Assembly (NCBI GenBank): GCA_017525525.1
Contig: JAFXSQ010000001.1
Span: 1-64,000, forward strand
DNA from: Lachnospiraceae bacterium
GTDB taxonomy: Bacteria > Bacillota > Clostridia > Lachnospirales > Lachnospiraceae
DNA length: 64,000 bases
Reading direction: 5' to 3'
The translations under genes and the position numbers were made by a program. Every line of letters begins with the position of its first letter. Position 1 is the stretch's first letter. Below the pieces are notes generated by a model. The model had not been told where the DNA came from. It searched no databases and was given only the letters and a program-made list of their open reading frames with translations. Below, one piece after another: positions 1-9,373 of the stretch.

Positions 1-9
1 ATTTGGATA

Positions 10-79
10 CCTCCTTTGTTATTTGCAGTGCGGTTGGCGAACCAGCACCAATTATAACACTGGAGGTTTTTTACTTGAA
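10..79 (-). promoter_or_regulatory. Promoter and RBS of a gene lying left of the window
   Basis: On the minus strand a TATAAT lies at 51-56, with a weak -35 (TTCAAG, 74-79) 17 bases upstream. A strong AAAGGAGG ribosome binding site follows at 10-17. The coding sequence it serves must start left of position 1, so its product is unknown. Confidence 0.5.
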
Positions 80-96
80 GCTAAAGCTAACTGGGG

Positions 97-125
97 ACCA
101 CCTGCATAGCAGGTGGTTTATTTTT
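97..125 (+). terminator. Hairpin with T-rich tail, plus-strand orientation
   Basis: A perfect 9-bp stem (97-105 with 109-117), 3-base loop, then TTTATTTTTATT. It reads as a terminator for plus-strand transcription entering from the left. No clear plus-strand gene precedes it, so it may end a small RNA or an off-window transcript. Confidence 0.45.
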
Positions 126-139
126 ATTGTGATACAATT

Positions 140-169
140 AAAAGGGGCTTAATAACATAAGCCCCTTTT
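140..169 (-). terminator. Terminator of rpoZ transcript
   Basis: A 12-bp perfect stem (140-151 with 158-169) with a 6-base loop lies 3 bases past the rpoZ stop. On the minus strand it ends in TTTT, so it is a plausible intrinsic terminator for the yicC-gmk-rpoZ transcript. Confidence 0.7.
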
Positions 170-172
170 AGT

Positions 173-406
173 CTATTCATCGTCGCCGACGATCTTAACC
201 TTTCCCTGATAGAGCTCATCAACCGCTACAGAGAGTGCTTTCTTGTTGCCTGCATATACAAGCGGCTCAGCGCCCGAAACAATCTGTCTTGCTCTCTTTG
301 ATGTAGCCATAACGATTGAATACCTGCTCTGTACAACCGGCTGCTCGCCCGGCTCAACATCGCTGTTAACAACCTCCATAAGATCTGTGTATGACGGATG
401 TATCAT
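173..406 (-). CDS. rpoZ: DNA-directed RNA polymerase omega subunit
   Basis: This 77-aa protein is the small omega subunit that helps assemble and stabilise RNA polymerase around the beta-prime subunit. The family signature is visible in the stretch SRYSIVMATSKRARQI (about residues 27-42), followed by the short conserved region around KKALSVAVDEL. Length fits Firmicute omega proteins. It follows gmk with a 23-base gap, the usual yicC-gmk-rpoZ order of Firmicutes, and is closed by a strong terminator hairpin. Start is the only ATG with an upstream GGGAG-type site. The acidic GDDE C-terminus is unremarkable. Confidence 0.93.
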   Translation of the reverse strand: MIHPSYTDLMEVVNSDVEPGEQPVVQSRYSIVMATSKRARQIVSGAEPLVYAGNKKALSVAVDELYQGKVKIVGDDE

Positions 407-429
407 GATTAAAATCTCCCTTCTGCCTA

Positions 430-1047
430 TCAGATTTCTTTAAGACTGGATTTCATATCCTCAATGAGTTTAATATTATACTCCTTTTCGCACTTTTTTG
501 CAAGTATTACGGAGTTAACTTTTTGAACACATGTGTCAAGCTCATCATTGACAACTATGTACTCGTAGAAGTCCATATCCTCGGACTCCTCCGAAGCACG
601 CTTAAGCCTCTTGGCTATAGCCTCCTCACTCTCGGTTCCGCGGCCCTTCAGCCTGTCTCTCAAGACTTCTGCCGAAGGAGCTGTGATGAAGATTAAGACC
701 GCATCCTTATACTGCTTCTTGATGTTCATCGCACCCTGAACCTCGATCTCCAAGATCACATCACGTCCGGCGTTCATCTCCTCCTCCACGAATTTCCTCG
801 GAGTGCCGTAGTAATTGTCCACATACTGTGCCCACTCGATAAAGCCGTTATAATCTATAAGGCTTCTGAACTCGTCAACTGTCTTAAAGTAATAATCCTT
901 ACCGTCGACCTCGCCCTCTCTCGGCTGTCTTGTCGTAGCCGAAACAGATAAGCTGTAGCCGTAATCCTCCACAAGCTTTTTTACAACCGTTCCCTTGCCG
1001 GCTCCCGAAAACCCGGAAACCACTATCAGTAACCCCTTTTTCTCCAT
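430..1047 (-). CDS. gmk: Guanylate kinase
   Basis: Cytosolic enzyme that phosphorylates GMP to GDP with ATP. The 205-aa protein starts with a P-loop, GFSGAGKGT (about residues 12-20), and has the GMP-binding segment TTRQPREGEVDGKDYYF (about 38-54) and the lid region GRGTESEEAIAKRL (about 134-147). Length matches the bacterial family. It lies between yicC and rpoZ and is probably cotranscribed with both (gaps 21 and 23 bases). In many Firmicutes a remA gene sits between yicC and gmk; none fits in the gap here. Start ATG is preceded by GGAGGGAG. Confidence 0.96.
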   Translation of the reverse strand: MEKKGLLIVVSGFSGAGKGTVVKKLVEDYGYSLSVSATTRQPREGEVDGKDYYFKTVDEFRSLIDYNGFIEWAQYVDNYYGTPRKFVEEEMNAGRDVILEIEVQGAMNIKKQYKDAVLIFITAPSAEVLRDRLKGRGTESEEAIAKRLKRASEESEDMDFYEYIVVNDELDTCVQKVNSVILAKKCEKEYNIKLIEDMKSSLKEI

Positions 1048-1068
1048 GCGAACTCCCTCCGGCTCATA

Positions 1069-1947
1069 TTATTCTATATTCTGGATCTGTTCTCTTATCT
1101 TCTCTATCTCGGTTTTCAAGTCGATACCCTTATTGGATACGCTTAAGGTGTTTGACTTGCTTAAGATGGTATTTGCCTCACGGTTCATCTCCTGAACCAT
1201 GAAGTCAAGCTTTCTTCCGACTGCCCCACCGGCAAGAAGTATATCCTTCGTTCCGGCGATGTGGCTCTTTAACCTTACTATCTCCTCGTCCACGCACACC
1301 TTATCGGCAAATATGGTAACCTCGGTAGCTATCCTCTGGGGATCGATGTCTACTCCGTTAGTCAGTTCTTCTATCCTGTCAGTCAGTCTCTTCTTGTAAT
1401 CCTCGACTATCTGCGGTGACCGCTCCTCTATAAAGTCTACCATCCTACTCATGGAATCAAGCTTTGATATAAGGTCCGCTTTAAGCTTCTCACCCTCTAT
1501 CTCTCTTGACTTCACAAAGCTCTCGCAGGCCTCCTCAAGCGGGATCTTGATCTCTGCCCAGCAGCTTTCCTCATCCACGCCCTTATCCTCGATGTTGAAT
1601 ATGTCGGCGTATCTTCCGACTGCCGCCACATCTATATCGCATGAAAGCCCAAACTCCTCCTTCATGCTCTTCAAGTAACCTATATACTCCGCCGCAAGCT
1701 CATGGTTGTACACAACCTTTGCATCCTTACCAGAGAAATCCTCATAGGTTATGAACACATCCACCTTGCCTCGCGCCAGATTGTCCTTCAAGTAATTCCT
1801 TATCTCACCTTCTAAGAAATTAAGCCTTTTCGGCAGCTTGATGTTAAGATCAAGAAATCTGTGATTAACTGCCTTCATCTCGATAAGTATCCTCTTCTCG
1901 GCAGTTATTCTTTCGCCTCTTCCGAAGCCTGTCATACTGCTTATCAA
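1069..1947 (-). CDS. yicC: YicC/YloC family endoribonuclease-like protein
   Basis: Member of the YicC/YloC family, which has been linked to RNA cleavage and small-RNA turnover. The N-terminal signature SMTGFGRGE and the C-terminal DUF1732 region (from about DPQRIATEV to KTEIEKIREQIQN) are both present, giving the full family length (292 aa). The open frame extends to an ATG at 1965, but family proteins start a few residues before SMTGFGR. A TTG at 1945-1947, preceded by GAGGTGGG, gives that N-terminus (M-ISSMTGFG), so TTG is preferred; the spacing is short (4 bases), so the start is not certain. First gene of the yicC-gmk-rpoZ unit. Confidence 0.85.
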   Translation of the reverse strand: MISSMTGFGRGERITAEKRILIEMKAVNHRFLDLNIKLPKRLNFLEGEIRNYLKDNLARGKVDVFITYEDFSGKDAKVVYNHELAAEYIGYLKSMKEEFGLSCDIDVAAVGRYADIFNIEDKGVDEESCWAEIKIPLEEACESFVKSREIEGEKLKADLISKLDSMSRMVDFIEERSPQIVEDYKKRLTDRIEELTNGVDIDPQRIATEVTIFADKVCVDEEIVRLKSHIAGTKDILLAGGAVGRKLDFMVQEMNREANTILSKSNTLSVSNKGIDLKTEIEKIREQIQNIE

Positions 1948-2064
1948 TTTACCCACCTCATACACTATAGTTTGCCTGTCAATGCACAGACATGGTTATT
2001 ATACTATATCATCGCCCCAAACGCAATTATTTCTCACAAGACAAAATATCAGTTTCATGTCTTA

Positions 2065-3813
2065 TCACGCCTGATTTATCCCTCTAATATCCGGCTCGAT
2101 GGTCATGGAATAGTTCGTGTGGTAGATCACATATCCCGGGTGGGAATGCGGCGGTTTCTTCAGGTTCCGCTTCTCCGTGTAGTCCACCTCCACCTTCGGC
2201 GCCTGGCGTCCCGAAGAGTAGTAGGCCGCAAGCCTTGCCGCCTCCTCGTAGGCGCGGTCGGGGATGTCCGTCTTTCCTGTCGTCTTCAAAATCACATGGG
2301 AGCCGGGCATCTGCTTGGCATGAAACCACAGATCATTTCCCTGTGCCTGCTTCATGGAAAGCTCCTCGTTCTGGATATTGTTCTTACCAACGTAGATGTC
2401 AAACCCATCCGAGGAAATGTAATGCAGAGGCACGCTCTTCTCTCTTCTTACCTTCTTGCCGGTTCTCGCCTTCGCATAACCGTTGGCAGACAACTCTTCC
2501 CTGATCTCGTCTATGTCACCCTCGGACTGCACAAAATCAAGCGAGGTTCTGACACTTCTTAAATAATCAAGCTCGGCTGCGGTCTCTTCAACGAGCACGC
2601 TTGCTGCCTCGTAGGTTCTCTTGAGTTTGTTGTATCTCGCAAAATATTTCTTCGCGTTGTCCATGGCAGACAGGGTATTATCAAGAGGTATCTTTATAAG
2701 CTTGCCCTCATCATAATAATTTTCAACCTCTGTCTCCGAAGCGCCTGCAGGCACGCTGTAGCCATATGTGGTAAGAAGCTCGCCGTACACACGGTACTTA
2801 TCCCTCTTCTCGGTGCCTTTAAGCTCCTTATTCTGTACGTCTAACTTCTTGGCCGTTCTGTCTACTAAGTTAGACACCAATTTCCTCAGCTCCGCGGAAC
2901 GCTGCTTCATGCGTGAGCTTACATTCTTCTCACGGTAATAATCCTGTATGACCAGTGACATGCGCTCATAGCTCTTGGAATTCTCACCATAGCTTATAAG
3001 CGGTACAGCCGCATATTCCGCAGGCTCGTTATTCTCGTAGACTATGCAGGGATCGTAGCCGCCGGTCTCCACCGCGAACATAAGCTTCAAGAACGAAGCG
3101 TATATAAGCTCCCTATCCTCATCTTCAAGCTCCGAAGCCGAGCGTTCCATGTCTATACCCGCACGGTAGACTATCTCCTCAGCGATAACCGGTGATATAC
3201 CCGTAAGTGCGGTGTAGATTGCCTTTGCGCAGGGAAACGGCTTGGAAAATACCCTGTTGAAAAACTCTGCACGTTCAACATCTAAAGGACTTATCTTGTC
3301 CTGTGTAGGCGGAGTCTCATACTGCCTTCCCGGAAGAACCTCACGGACAGAGCTTATCAGATGCGACACATGCTTTATGCTGTCTAAGATCATGCCTCCT
3401 TCGTCCGTAAAGATGATATTGCTGTGCTTGCCCATAAGCTCCGCTATAAGGTGCTTTTCCCTTAAGTCCCCGAGCTCATCCAGGTGCTCTATGGTAAAGT
3501 CTATTATCCTCTCAAACCCGGGCTGCGTAACTGCCTTTATCCTTCCGCTTCCGATATGCTTTCTAAGCAGCATACAAAAGCCCGGTGCAGTCATGGGATT
3601 TTCCTTATTCTTATCGGTAAGATAAGCGAGAGGCAGTCCGCCGCTTGCCGAGAGAACCAGACGGCTTTGTACATTCCCGCCATCCATATTCTTCTTCACG
3701 GTTATCATAAGCTCGTCCGCCTCCGGCTGGCCTATCTTCACTATCCTGCCGTCTGTTAGGTATGTATTAAATTCACTGACCAAAGCCGCTATGGTCAAGC
3801 CGTCAAATGCCAT
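2065..3813 (-). CDS. rqcH: Rqc2/RqcH-type NFACT protein (ribosome quality control)
   Basis: 582-aa NFACT protein, formerly annotated as fibronectin-binding protein A. RqcH homologues bind 60S/50S ribosomal subunits with stalled peptidyl-tRNA and add C-terminal alanine tails for degradation. Visible parts: NFACT-N starting MAFDGLTIAALVSEF, helix-hairpin-helix region around residues 170-220, a long charged coiled-coil (about 280-440), and NFACT-R with DLWFHAKQMPGSHVIL (about 494-509). Length is typical. It stands alone, upstream of yicC by about 100 bases, with a palindromic repeat separating it from glgA. Function is by family assignment. Confidence 0.9.
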   Translation of the reverse strand: MAFDGLTIAALVSEFNTYLTDGRIVKIGQPEADELMITVKKNMDGGNVQSRLVLSASGGLPLAYLTDKNKENPMTAPGFCMLLRKHIGSGRIKAVTQPGFERIIDFTIEHLDELGDLREKHLIAELMGKHSNIIFTDEGGMILDSIKHVSHLISSVREVLPGRQYETPPTQDKISPLDVERAEFFNRVFSKPFPCAKAIYTALTGISPVIAEEIVYRAGIDMERSASELEDEDRELIYASFLKLMFAVETGGYDPCIVYENNEPAEYAAVPLISYGENSKSYERMSLVIQDYYREKNVSSRMKQRSAELRKLVSNLVDRTAKKLDVQNKELKGTEKRDKYRVYGELLTTYGYSVPAGASETEVENYYDEGKLIKIPLDNTLSAMDNAKKYFARYNKLKRTYEAASVLVEETAAELDYLRSVRTSLDFVQSEGDIDEIREELSANGYAKARTGKKVRREKSVPLHYISSDGFDIYVGKNNIQNEELSMKQAQGNDLWFHAKQMPGSHVILKTTGKTDIPDRAYEEAARLAAYYSSGRQAPKVEVDYTEKRNLKKPPHSHPGYVIYHTNYSMTIEPDIRGINQA

Positions 3814-3887
3814 AATAAAACCTCTCTATATTATTTACCCACTCATAAAAACAGTGCCATCCTCAAGCGAAGTGAAGGCTCTGAAAC

Positions 3888-3918
3888 AAAAGATTCTTCG
3901 CTTCGCTCAGAATGACAC
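3888..3918. repeat. Family A palindromic repeat, half unit
   Basis: Copy of the dispersed motif AAGATTCTTCG...CTCAGAATGACAC, in the 167-base rqcH/glgA gap. Related copies occur near 5.5, 8.0, 12.1, 14.3, 15.4, 52.9, 56.6 and 62.9 kb. Confidence 0.8.
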
Positions 3919-3980
3919 ACTATTCTTTCTAAATAACGTATTGTGTTCAGAATGCCACATTCTTTACACTTTAAAAACCA

Positions 3981-5417
3981 TTATACCTGCTCGTAAAGCT
4001 GCTGATAAATCGCCGCTGAGCTTGCCCAGCTGTAATTCTGCTGCATAGCTCTCTCCTGCATAGCGTACCAGTCGTCCTTCCTGTCGAAGTAAACCTGCTT
4101 TGAATAGTTAATCGTATTAAGCAGGTCGAAGGCATCGTAGTTTGCGAAGGAGAAGCCGGTACCGGTGCCCTCAAACTCATTGAAGGGCTGAACCGTATCC
4201 TTAAGTCCGCCTGTCTCTCTGACGATAGGAAGTGTTCCGTAACGGAGAGCCATGAGCTGTGTAAGTCCGCAGGGCTCAAATCTTGAAGGAACGAGCATTG
4301 CGTCGCAGGCCGCGTAGATCTTATGAGACAGCTCATCGGAGTAACCTATCGTAGCGTTGACCTTCGCGGGATGGAAGCCCTGATAGTACTTAAACATCTC
4401 CTCGTAACGCCTGTCGCCCGAACCAAGAACCACAAACTGCGTACCGTCGGTACAGATGTCATTCATGGCCCTATCCACAAGATCGAGTCCCTTCTGGTCG
4501 GTAAGCCTCGAGATGATACCGATCATGTACACATCCCTGTCCTCAGGAAGTCCAAGCTCCTTCTGGAGAGCAACCTTATTGTCCGCCTTGTTCTTGCGGA
4601 AGTTCTTGATTGTGTAATTCCTGTATATCTTCTTGTCCGTAGCCGGATTGTAATCGTTGTAATCGATACCGTTCACTATGCCCCACAGTGATTCATGCCT
4701 TGCAGAGAGAAGTCCCTCTAAGCCCTCGCCGTACTGAGGAGTCTGAATCTCCTGAGCGTAGGTGTTGGACACGGTAGTAATCTTGTCAGCGTACACAAGA
4801 CCGCCCTTGAGCATGCTCGCATCCTTATTCATCTCGAGCTTGTCCGGTGTGAAGAGATAATCCGGAAGTCCCGAGTAAGCCTGTATCGTCTTGATATCCC
4901 ACTTGCCCTGGAACTGCAGGTTGTGTATGGTCATAATGGACTTGATGCCGCTGTAGAAAGGATTGCCCGCAAAGAGCGTCTTAAGGTACACAGGTACAAG
5001 TCCTGCCTGCCAGTCATGGCAGTGAACGATATCCGGCTGGAAGCCTATGCTTGGAAGTATCGAAAGCGCCGCCTTTGAGAAGTAGCAGAACTTCTCGATA
5101 TCCCACTTTACATCTCCGTAGATGTTATAGCCGTTGAAATAATACTCATTATCGATAAAGTAAACCGGCACGCCCTCGTACTCAAGGTACATAACGCCGA
5201 CATACTGCTGTCTCCAGCCGATGTCCATATGGAAATGCGTGATGTAACGCATCTTGCTCTTGAACTTTGCAGGAAGGCACATATAGTTGGGCATGATGAC
5301 CCTTACGTCGTACTCCTTCTTGTCAAATATCCTCGGCAACGTTCCCACAACGTCGGCAAGACCGCCCGTCTTCACGAAAGGAACGCACTCTGACGCGATG
5401 TATGCAATCTTTTTCAT
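3981..5417 (-). CDS. glgA: Glycogen synthase (ADP-glucose, GT5)
   Basis: Elongates alpha-1,4-glucan using ADP-glucose. The 478-aa length and the N-terminal KTGGLADVVG motif (about residues 17-26, sugar-nucleotide binding Lys) are diagnostic, and the C-terminal GT1-like half carries SRFEPCGLTQLMALRYG with the catalytic/acceptor region and ETGGLKDTV. No other glycogen genes (glgB, glgC, glgP) are in the window, so it is either a lone gene or part of a scattered set. Flanked on both sides by family A repeats. Start ATG has GGAGGG upstream. Confidence 0.95.
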   Translation of the reverse strand: MKKIAYIASECVPFVKTGGLADVVGTLPRIFDKKEYDVRVIMPNYMCLPAKFKSKMRYITHFHMDIGWRQQYVGVMYLEYEGVPVYFIDNEYYFNGYNIYGDVKWDIEKFCYFSKAALSILPSIGFQPDIVHCHDWQAGLVPVYLKTLFAGNPFYSGIKSIMTIHNLQFQGKWDIKTIQAYSGLPDYLFTPDKLEMNKDASMLKGGLVYADKITTVSNTYAQEIQTPQYGEGLEGLLSARHESLWGIVNGIDYNDYNPATDKKIYRNYTIKNFRKNKADNKVALQKELGLPEDRDVYMIGIISRLTDQKGLDLVDRAMNDICTDGTQFVVLGSGDRRYEEMFKYYQGFHPAKVNATIGYSDELSHKIYAACDAMLVPSRFEPCGLTQLMALRYGTLPIVRETGGLKDTVQPFNEFEGTGTGFSFANYDAFDLLNTINYSKQVYFDRKDDWYAMQERAMQQNYSWASSAAIYQQLYEQV

Positions 5418-5447
5418 ATATAGTAACCCTCCTGTATAATAGTCTTA

Positions 5448-5586
5448 TAAGATCCTTCCTGTTGCTTCGCAAGCCCTCGCATTTCGTCATAAGGGGGTAT
5501 CGCTTGCGGTGGATTCCTTATGACATCGAAGGCCGCACCGCAACGCTTCGCATTGCGGTCAGGTCGCTTCGCGTAAGTCATGACAC
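5448..5586. repeat. Long family A palindromic repeat (about 140 bp), copy 1
   Basis: Nearly identical in its first 100 bases to 14266-14406, starting ATAAGATCCTTCCTGTTGC and containing several nested inverted repeats (for example CTTATGACATCG near the centre and CGCAACGCTTCGCATTGCG). It fills the glgA/mscS gap. Confidence 0.85.
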
Positions 5587-5641
5587 ATTTACTCAAATAG
5601 TGAAATCAGTGCAACATATAAATTTTACCACAACCCTAATT

Positions 5642-6478
5642 TTAATTCAATCTCATTTTATCCGCATCGTGAACAACAACCTGTGCAAAGGGAATGACGA
5701 TGCCCTCTTTGTCAAAGGCCTTCTTTATGTTCTCTAAGACATCCCATCTGCAGGGCCAGTAATCCTCGCTGGAAACATATGCACGAAGGCCGAACTTAAT
5801 GGCGCTGCTGTCGTATGAATCCACATATATTACCATTTTCTCGGAGCTCATTATCCTGCTGTCTTCATCCAACACCCTTTTTATGGTTTCCCTGACCTTG
5901 TCGAGATCACTGTCATAGGCCACTCCCACGTTGAGAAGGAGTATCCTCTTGTCAAGCGCGGTAAAATTGATCACTGAATTGTTCGTCAGCGTGCCGTTCG
6001 GGATGACTACAATCTTATCCTCTATGGTCCTGAGCTTTGTGTAGAAAATATCTATACTGTCAACCGTACCCTCGGTTTTACTGTTATTCTCTAAGATGTA
6101 ATCTCCCACCTTAAAGGGCTTTACAAGCAGTATCAGTATGCCGCCCGCTAAGTTCCCCAAGCTTCCCTGCAGCGCAAAGCCGACTGTGATACCCGCCGAA
6201 CCGAGCAGGGTCACAAGAGAAGTAACCTGGATGCCAACCACCGAGATTGAGACGATAAACGTGATCACATATATCGTCCATCTCACAAGAGACAGAGTGA
6301 AATGTGCCACGGTCTTCTCGACATTTTTCCTGTCAAATATCCTCTTCAACAGTTTGACGATCAGCTTTGCAGCCTTAATTCCGATAAAGAAGATAATAAT
6401 GGCGAGCAGAACCTCCACCGCCTTCTCACCGGCCCAGTTCAAAAACTTATCCGATTGTTCCTTAAAATAATCATCCAT
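5642..6478 (-). CDS. mscS: Small-conductance mechanosensitive channel (MscS family)
   Basis: Integral membrane channel that opens under membrane tension and releases solutes on hypo-osmotic shock. The 278-aa protein shows three hydrophobic segments (about residues 18-40, 63-85, 88-122); the third carries the glycine/alanine-rich pore helix GSAGITVGFALQGSLGNLAGG. The soluble beta domain follows (FKVGDYILENN...GTVDSIDIFYTKLRT), then the alpha/beta C-terminal domain. Length is that of the core MscS family. It is 13 bases downstream of the DUF1846 gene, so cotranscription is likely. Confidence 0.92.
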   Translation of the reverse strand: MDDYFKEQSDKFLNWAGEKAVEVLLAIIIFFIGIKAAKLIVKLLKRIFDRKNVEKTVAHFTLSLVRWTIYVITFIVSISVVGIQVTSLVTLLGSAGITVGFALQGSLGNLAGGILILLVKPFKVGDYILENNSKTEGTVDSIDIFYTKLRTIEDKIVVIPNGTLTNNSVINFTALDKRILLLNVGVAYDSDLDKVRETIKRVLDEDSRIMSSEKMVIYVDSYDSSAIKFGLRAYVSSEDYWPCRWDVLENIKKAFDKEGIVIPFAQVVVHDADKMRLN

Positions 6479-6491
6479 CCGTTATTATCTC

Positions 6492-7976
6492 CTAGGTATG
6501 ATAAAGCTTGTTCGACTCATACTTCGGTTCACAGGTTAAGTTTATTCCGAGCTTCTTGAACACTCCCACATCCACCTCAGAAAGGATAACCGAGCTGTGT
6601 ACATCAAGTCCCTTAAGGCCCGGAAGCATGTCGTAGGCTGCCTTTGCCTCAGGATTGTCTATCGCCTCTATCGCAAGAGCGATAAGCATCTCGTCTATGT
6701 GTAAAAGCGGATTATGATTGCCGAGGTGCTTTACCTTAAGCTCCATCACAGGTTCTATAACCCTCGGGGATATGAGCTTTGCCGGATCGTCAATGCCCGC
6801 AAGGTACTTCAATGCATTTAAGAGCATCGCCGAGGATGCGCCGAGGAGCGATGAAGTCTTGCCGGTCAGCACGGTTCCGTCTGCCATACATATTGCAGCT
6901 GCAGGATTGCCGGTCTTCTCAGCCCTGATATTCGCAGCCTTGACCACAGGTCTGTCAGCCACGGATATACCGGCCTTCTCCATCAAAAGTTCAATCTTGG
7001 CAATCGGAGAATCCCCGCCCGTGCCGCGCCTCTTATCACAGAGTGCATGATAATATCTTCTGATTATCTCCTGGTTTGAAGCCGTCCTGCAGACCTCATC
7101 ATCACAGATGCAGTGACCTGCCATATTTACACCCATGTCAGTCGGGCTCTGGTACGGTGAGCTTCCGCTTATCTTCTCGAACATTGCCTTTAAGACAGGG
7201 AAAACCTCCACGTCACGGTTGTAATTAACCACAGTTTCACCGTAAGCTTCAAGGTGGAAGGGATCAATCATATTCACATCATTTAAGTCTGCCGTCGCAG
7301 CCTCATAGGCTAAGTTAACCGGATGGTTAAGCGGCAGATTCCATATCGGGAAGGTTTCAAACTTAGCGTAGCCCGCCTCGATACCTCTCTTGCTCTCGTG
7401 ATAAAGCTGTGAGAGACAGGCGGCCATCTTTCCGCTTCCCGGTCCGGGCGCGGTCACAACGACCAGAGGTCTTGTGGTCTCGATATAATCATTTCTTCCG
7501 AATCCCTCGTCCGAAACGATCATCGGGATATTCGACGGGTAACCGTCTATCTTGTAATGTCTGTAGCATTTTATGCCTAGAGCCTTAAGCTTCTTTTCGT
7601 ACGCAAGCACCGGAGGTGTCTCGGAAAACTGTGTCAGCACCACCGAGCCCACGAAAAGTCCGTTGTTGGTAAATGCATCGATAAGCCTTAAGACATCAAT
7701 GTCGTAGGTTATACCTATATCACCTCTGACCTTATTCTTCTCGATATCACCTGCCTTAATGGCTATCACGATCTCGGTCTTGTCCTTTAAGGTCTTAAGC
7801 ATGGTTATCTTGGAATCGGGCTTAAAGCCGGGAAGAACTCTTGAAGCATGATAATCATCAAAGAGCTTTCCTCCGAATTCAAGATAAAGCTTTCCTCCGA
7901 ACTGCTCTATCCTTTCTTTGATATGCTTTGACTGCATATCAAGATATTTGTCATTATCAAAACCTATTGCGTTCAT
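6492..7976 (-). CDS. DUF1846 family protein (UPF0371)
   Basis: 494-aa cytosolic protein of the DUF1846/UPF0371 family, widespread in Firmicutes, structurally characterised but without a firmly established reaction. It has a nucleotide-loop-like VVTAPGPGSGKMA segment (around residues 157-169) and the family N-terminus MNAIGFDNDKYLDMQS. Full family length, no frame damage. The start has a purine-rich upstream region. It is followed closely by mscS and preceded by a family A repeat and a terminator-like hairpin. No function is proposed beyond family membership. Confidence 0.9.
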   Translation of the reverse strand: MNAIGFDNDKYLDMQSKHIKERIEQFGGKLYLEFGGKLFDDYHASRVLPGFKPDSKITMLKTLKDKTEIVIAIKAGDIEKNKVRGDIGITYDIDVLRLIDAFTNNGLFVGSVVLTQFSETPPVLAYEKKLKALGIKCYRHYKIDGYPSNIPMIVSDEGFGRNDYIETTRPLVVVTAPGPGSGKMAACLSQLYHESKRGIEAGYAKFETFPIWNLPLNHPVNLAYEAATADLNDVNMIDPFHLEAYGETVVNYNRDVEVFPVLKAMFEKISGSSPYQSPTDMGVNMAGHCICDDEVCRTASNQEIIRRYYHALCDKRRGTGGDSPIAKIELLMEKAGISVADRPVVKAANIRAEKTGNPAAAICMADGTVLTGKTSSLLGASSAMLLNALKYLAGIDDPAKLISPRVIEPVMELKVKHLGNHNPLLHIDEMLIALAIEAIDNPEAKAAYDMLPGLKGLDVHSSVILSEVDVGVFKKLGINLTCEPKYESNKLYHT

Positions 7977-7991
7977 TTTTCGTCTCCTATT

Positions 7992-8022
7992 AAAGATTCT
8001 TCGCTTCGCTCAAGTCTGACAC
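7992..8022. repeat. Family A repeat, half unit
   Basis: AAAGATTCTTCGCTTCGCTCA followed by a diverged end (AGTCTGACAC), just upstream of the DUF1846 start. Confidence 0.7.
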
Positions 8023-8059
8023 GTTACTTTTCCTAACGCATGCCTCAGGCATAATCATA

Positions 8060-8093
8060 AAAACCCAAACGAGCAGGAGCGCGAAGCTCCTGC
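8060..8093 (-). terminator. Terminator of the chemoreceptor gene
   Basis: An 8-bp perfect stem (8073-8080 with 8086-8093) lies 23 bases past the stop of the chemoreceptor gene. On the minus strand it is followed by TCGTTTGGGTTTTT, a discontinuous T-tract. Confidence 0.6.
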
Positions 8094-8115
8094 CCGTAAT
8101 TATTCATTTCACACA

Positions 8116-9363
8116 CTACTTGTTGAACATATCCGTCTGGTGGTGGATATCCTCGCTTATAGCAAAAAGCTCCTTTGACTCCTCGACTAAGGACTCGAGT
8201 ATATCCGTAACCTCGTTCATGCTTGCGCTTGTCTCCTCGGTGGAAGCCGCATTCTCCTCCGATACAGCCGCAAGCTGCTCTATGGACTCGTTTATTGCCA
8301 CCTTCTGGTGGTTGAGCTCATCCACGCTGTTGGAGATATTGTGGCTTGCAGTGTCAACCACGCTTACCTCCTTCTCAAGGTCGACAAAGGCTGCTAAAGT
8401 CTGATCAAGCTTCTCCTTCTGGATACGTGAGATCTCGTCAACCTCCTTCATCATATCCACATTCTCAAGTGAATTCTTGGAAAGATCGGCTACTATCTCG
8501 TTGATCTGAGTAGCGTTGTCCGAAGACTCCTTAGCCAGCTTCATGATCTCACTCGCAACGACCGAGAAGCCTTTTCCTGCCTCACCGGCACGCGCAGCCT
8601 CTATGCTCGCGTTGAGTGAAAGAAGATTGGTCTGCTCGGATATACCGTGGATCATCTGAATAACCTTGTTGATGTTGTTCGCAGACTCATTGGTCTCTAA
8701 GGTCTTTCTCGTAACTGCCGCTATGTTCTCGTTAACCTTAACGCTTATATCCTCAAGCTCGCTTAAAATGTTCTTAACAAAGTCAGCGAACTGCGTCATG
8801 TTCTTAACGGAACGATCAAGATCCCTTATACTTGAGATATTGTTATCGATACTTATGGACATGTTCATCATGGCCTCGGCCTGTGAGGTAGCCTCCTGTG
8901 CAAGCACGGTGTTGCCCTCTGCGATCTCCTCCATGGCTACATTGATGTTGTCCACACTCTCATGAATGTTGCCGAACTTTGAAGAGAAATCAAGGCTGTC
9001 ATTCTTCAACTGGTCGGCATCCTTGTTAAGATCGGTCATAACCTCCCTTATCTCGTCCTGAAGCTTGATAACTGAGTGCCTGATCCTCGATATCTCATCA
9101 TGTCCTATGTCATCCGAAATCTCGAAATGAAGATTGCCGTCCGCCATCATCTCAATAAGCTTCGTCTCCTCCTCTATGGAATCAACGGTGTGCTTAGACA
9201 TAAGGAAGATGATTATGTAACCGATCACCACACAAGGTATGGCTATAATGATATTTCTGCCCGTCGAACTGCTGTCATTCACGGCACCTGCGATTATATA
9301 GATTATCGCCGTGAGAAGAACGGGAATAAGCCCCGTTACCAGTAATCTGTGTCTAACCCTCAT
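8116..9363 (-). CDS. Methyl-accepting chemotaxis protein without a large external sensor
   Basis: 415-aa chemoreceptor-type signal transducer. Two hydrophobic segments (about residues 6-28 and 37-55) are separated by only about 10 residues, so there is no sizeable extracellular ligand domain. A HAMP-like stretch follows (to about 110), then a long coiled-coil signalling domain with the hairpin tip [19 protein letters not shown], the CheA/CheW contact region. No che or flagellar genes are in the window. Sensing may be of membrane state or cytoplasmic signals; this is inference. The start codon is 29 bases from its AAAGGAGGG site, with a hairpin between (see separate entry). Confidence 0.92.
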   Translation of the reverse strand: MRVRHRLLVTGLIPVLLTAIIYIIAGAVNDSSSTGRNIIIAIPCVVIGYIIIFLMSKHTVDSIEEETKLIEMMADGNLHFEISDDIGHDEISRIRHSVIKLQDEIREVMTDLNKDADQLKNDSLDFSSKFGNIHESVDNINVAMEEIAEGNTVLAQEATSQAEAMMNMSISIDNNISSIRDLDRSVKNMTQFADFVKNILSELEDISVKVNENIAAVTRKTLETNESANNINKVIQMIHGISEQTNLLSLNASIEAARAGEAGKGFSVVASEIMKLAKESSDNATQINEIVADLSKNSLENVDMMKEVDEISRIQKEKLDQTLAAFVDLEKEVSVVDTASHNISNSVDELNHQKVAINESIEQLAAVSEENAASTEETSASMNEVTDILESLVEESKELFAISEDIHHQTDMFNK

Positions 9364-9373
9364 ACACCCATTT

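Noticed and set aside
75..151. Possible 25-codon ORF starting TTG with GGAGG upstream
   Set aside because: It would be translated straight through the terminator hairpin at 97-117 and has no supporting conservation that can be judged here.
1861..2562. 233-codon plus-strand open frame opposite yicC and rqcH
   Set aside because: It lies antisense to two well-supported genes, has no SD and no recognisable protein features; a shadow frame.
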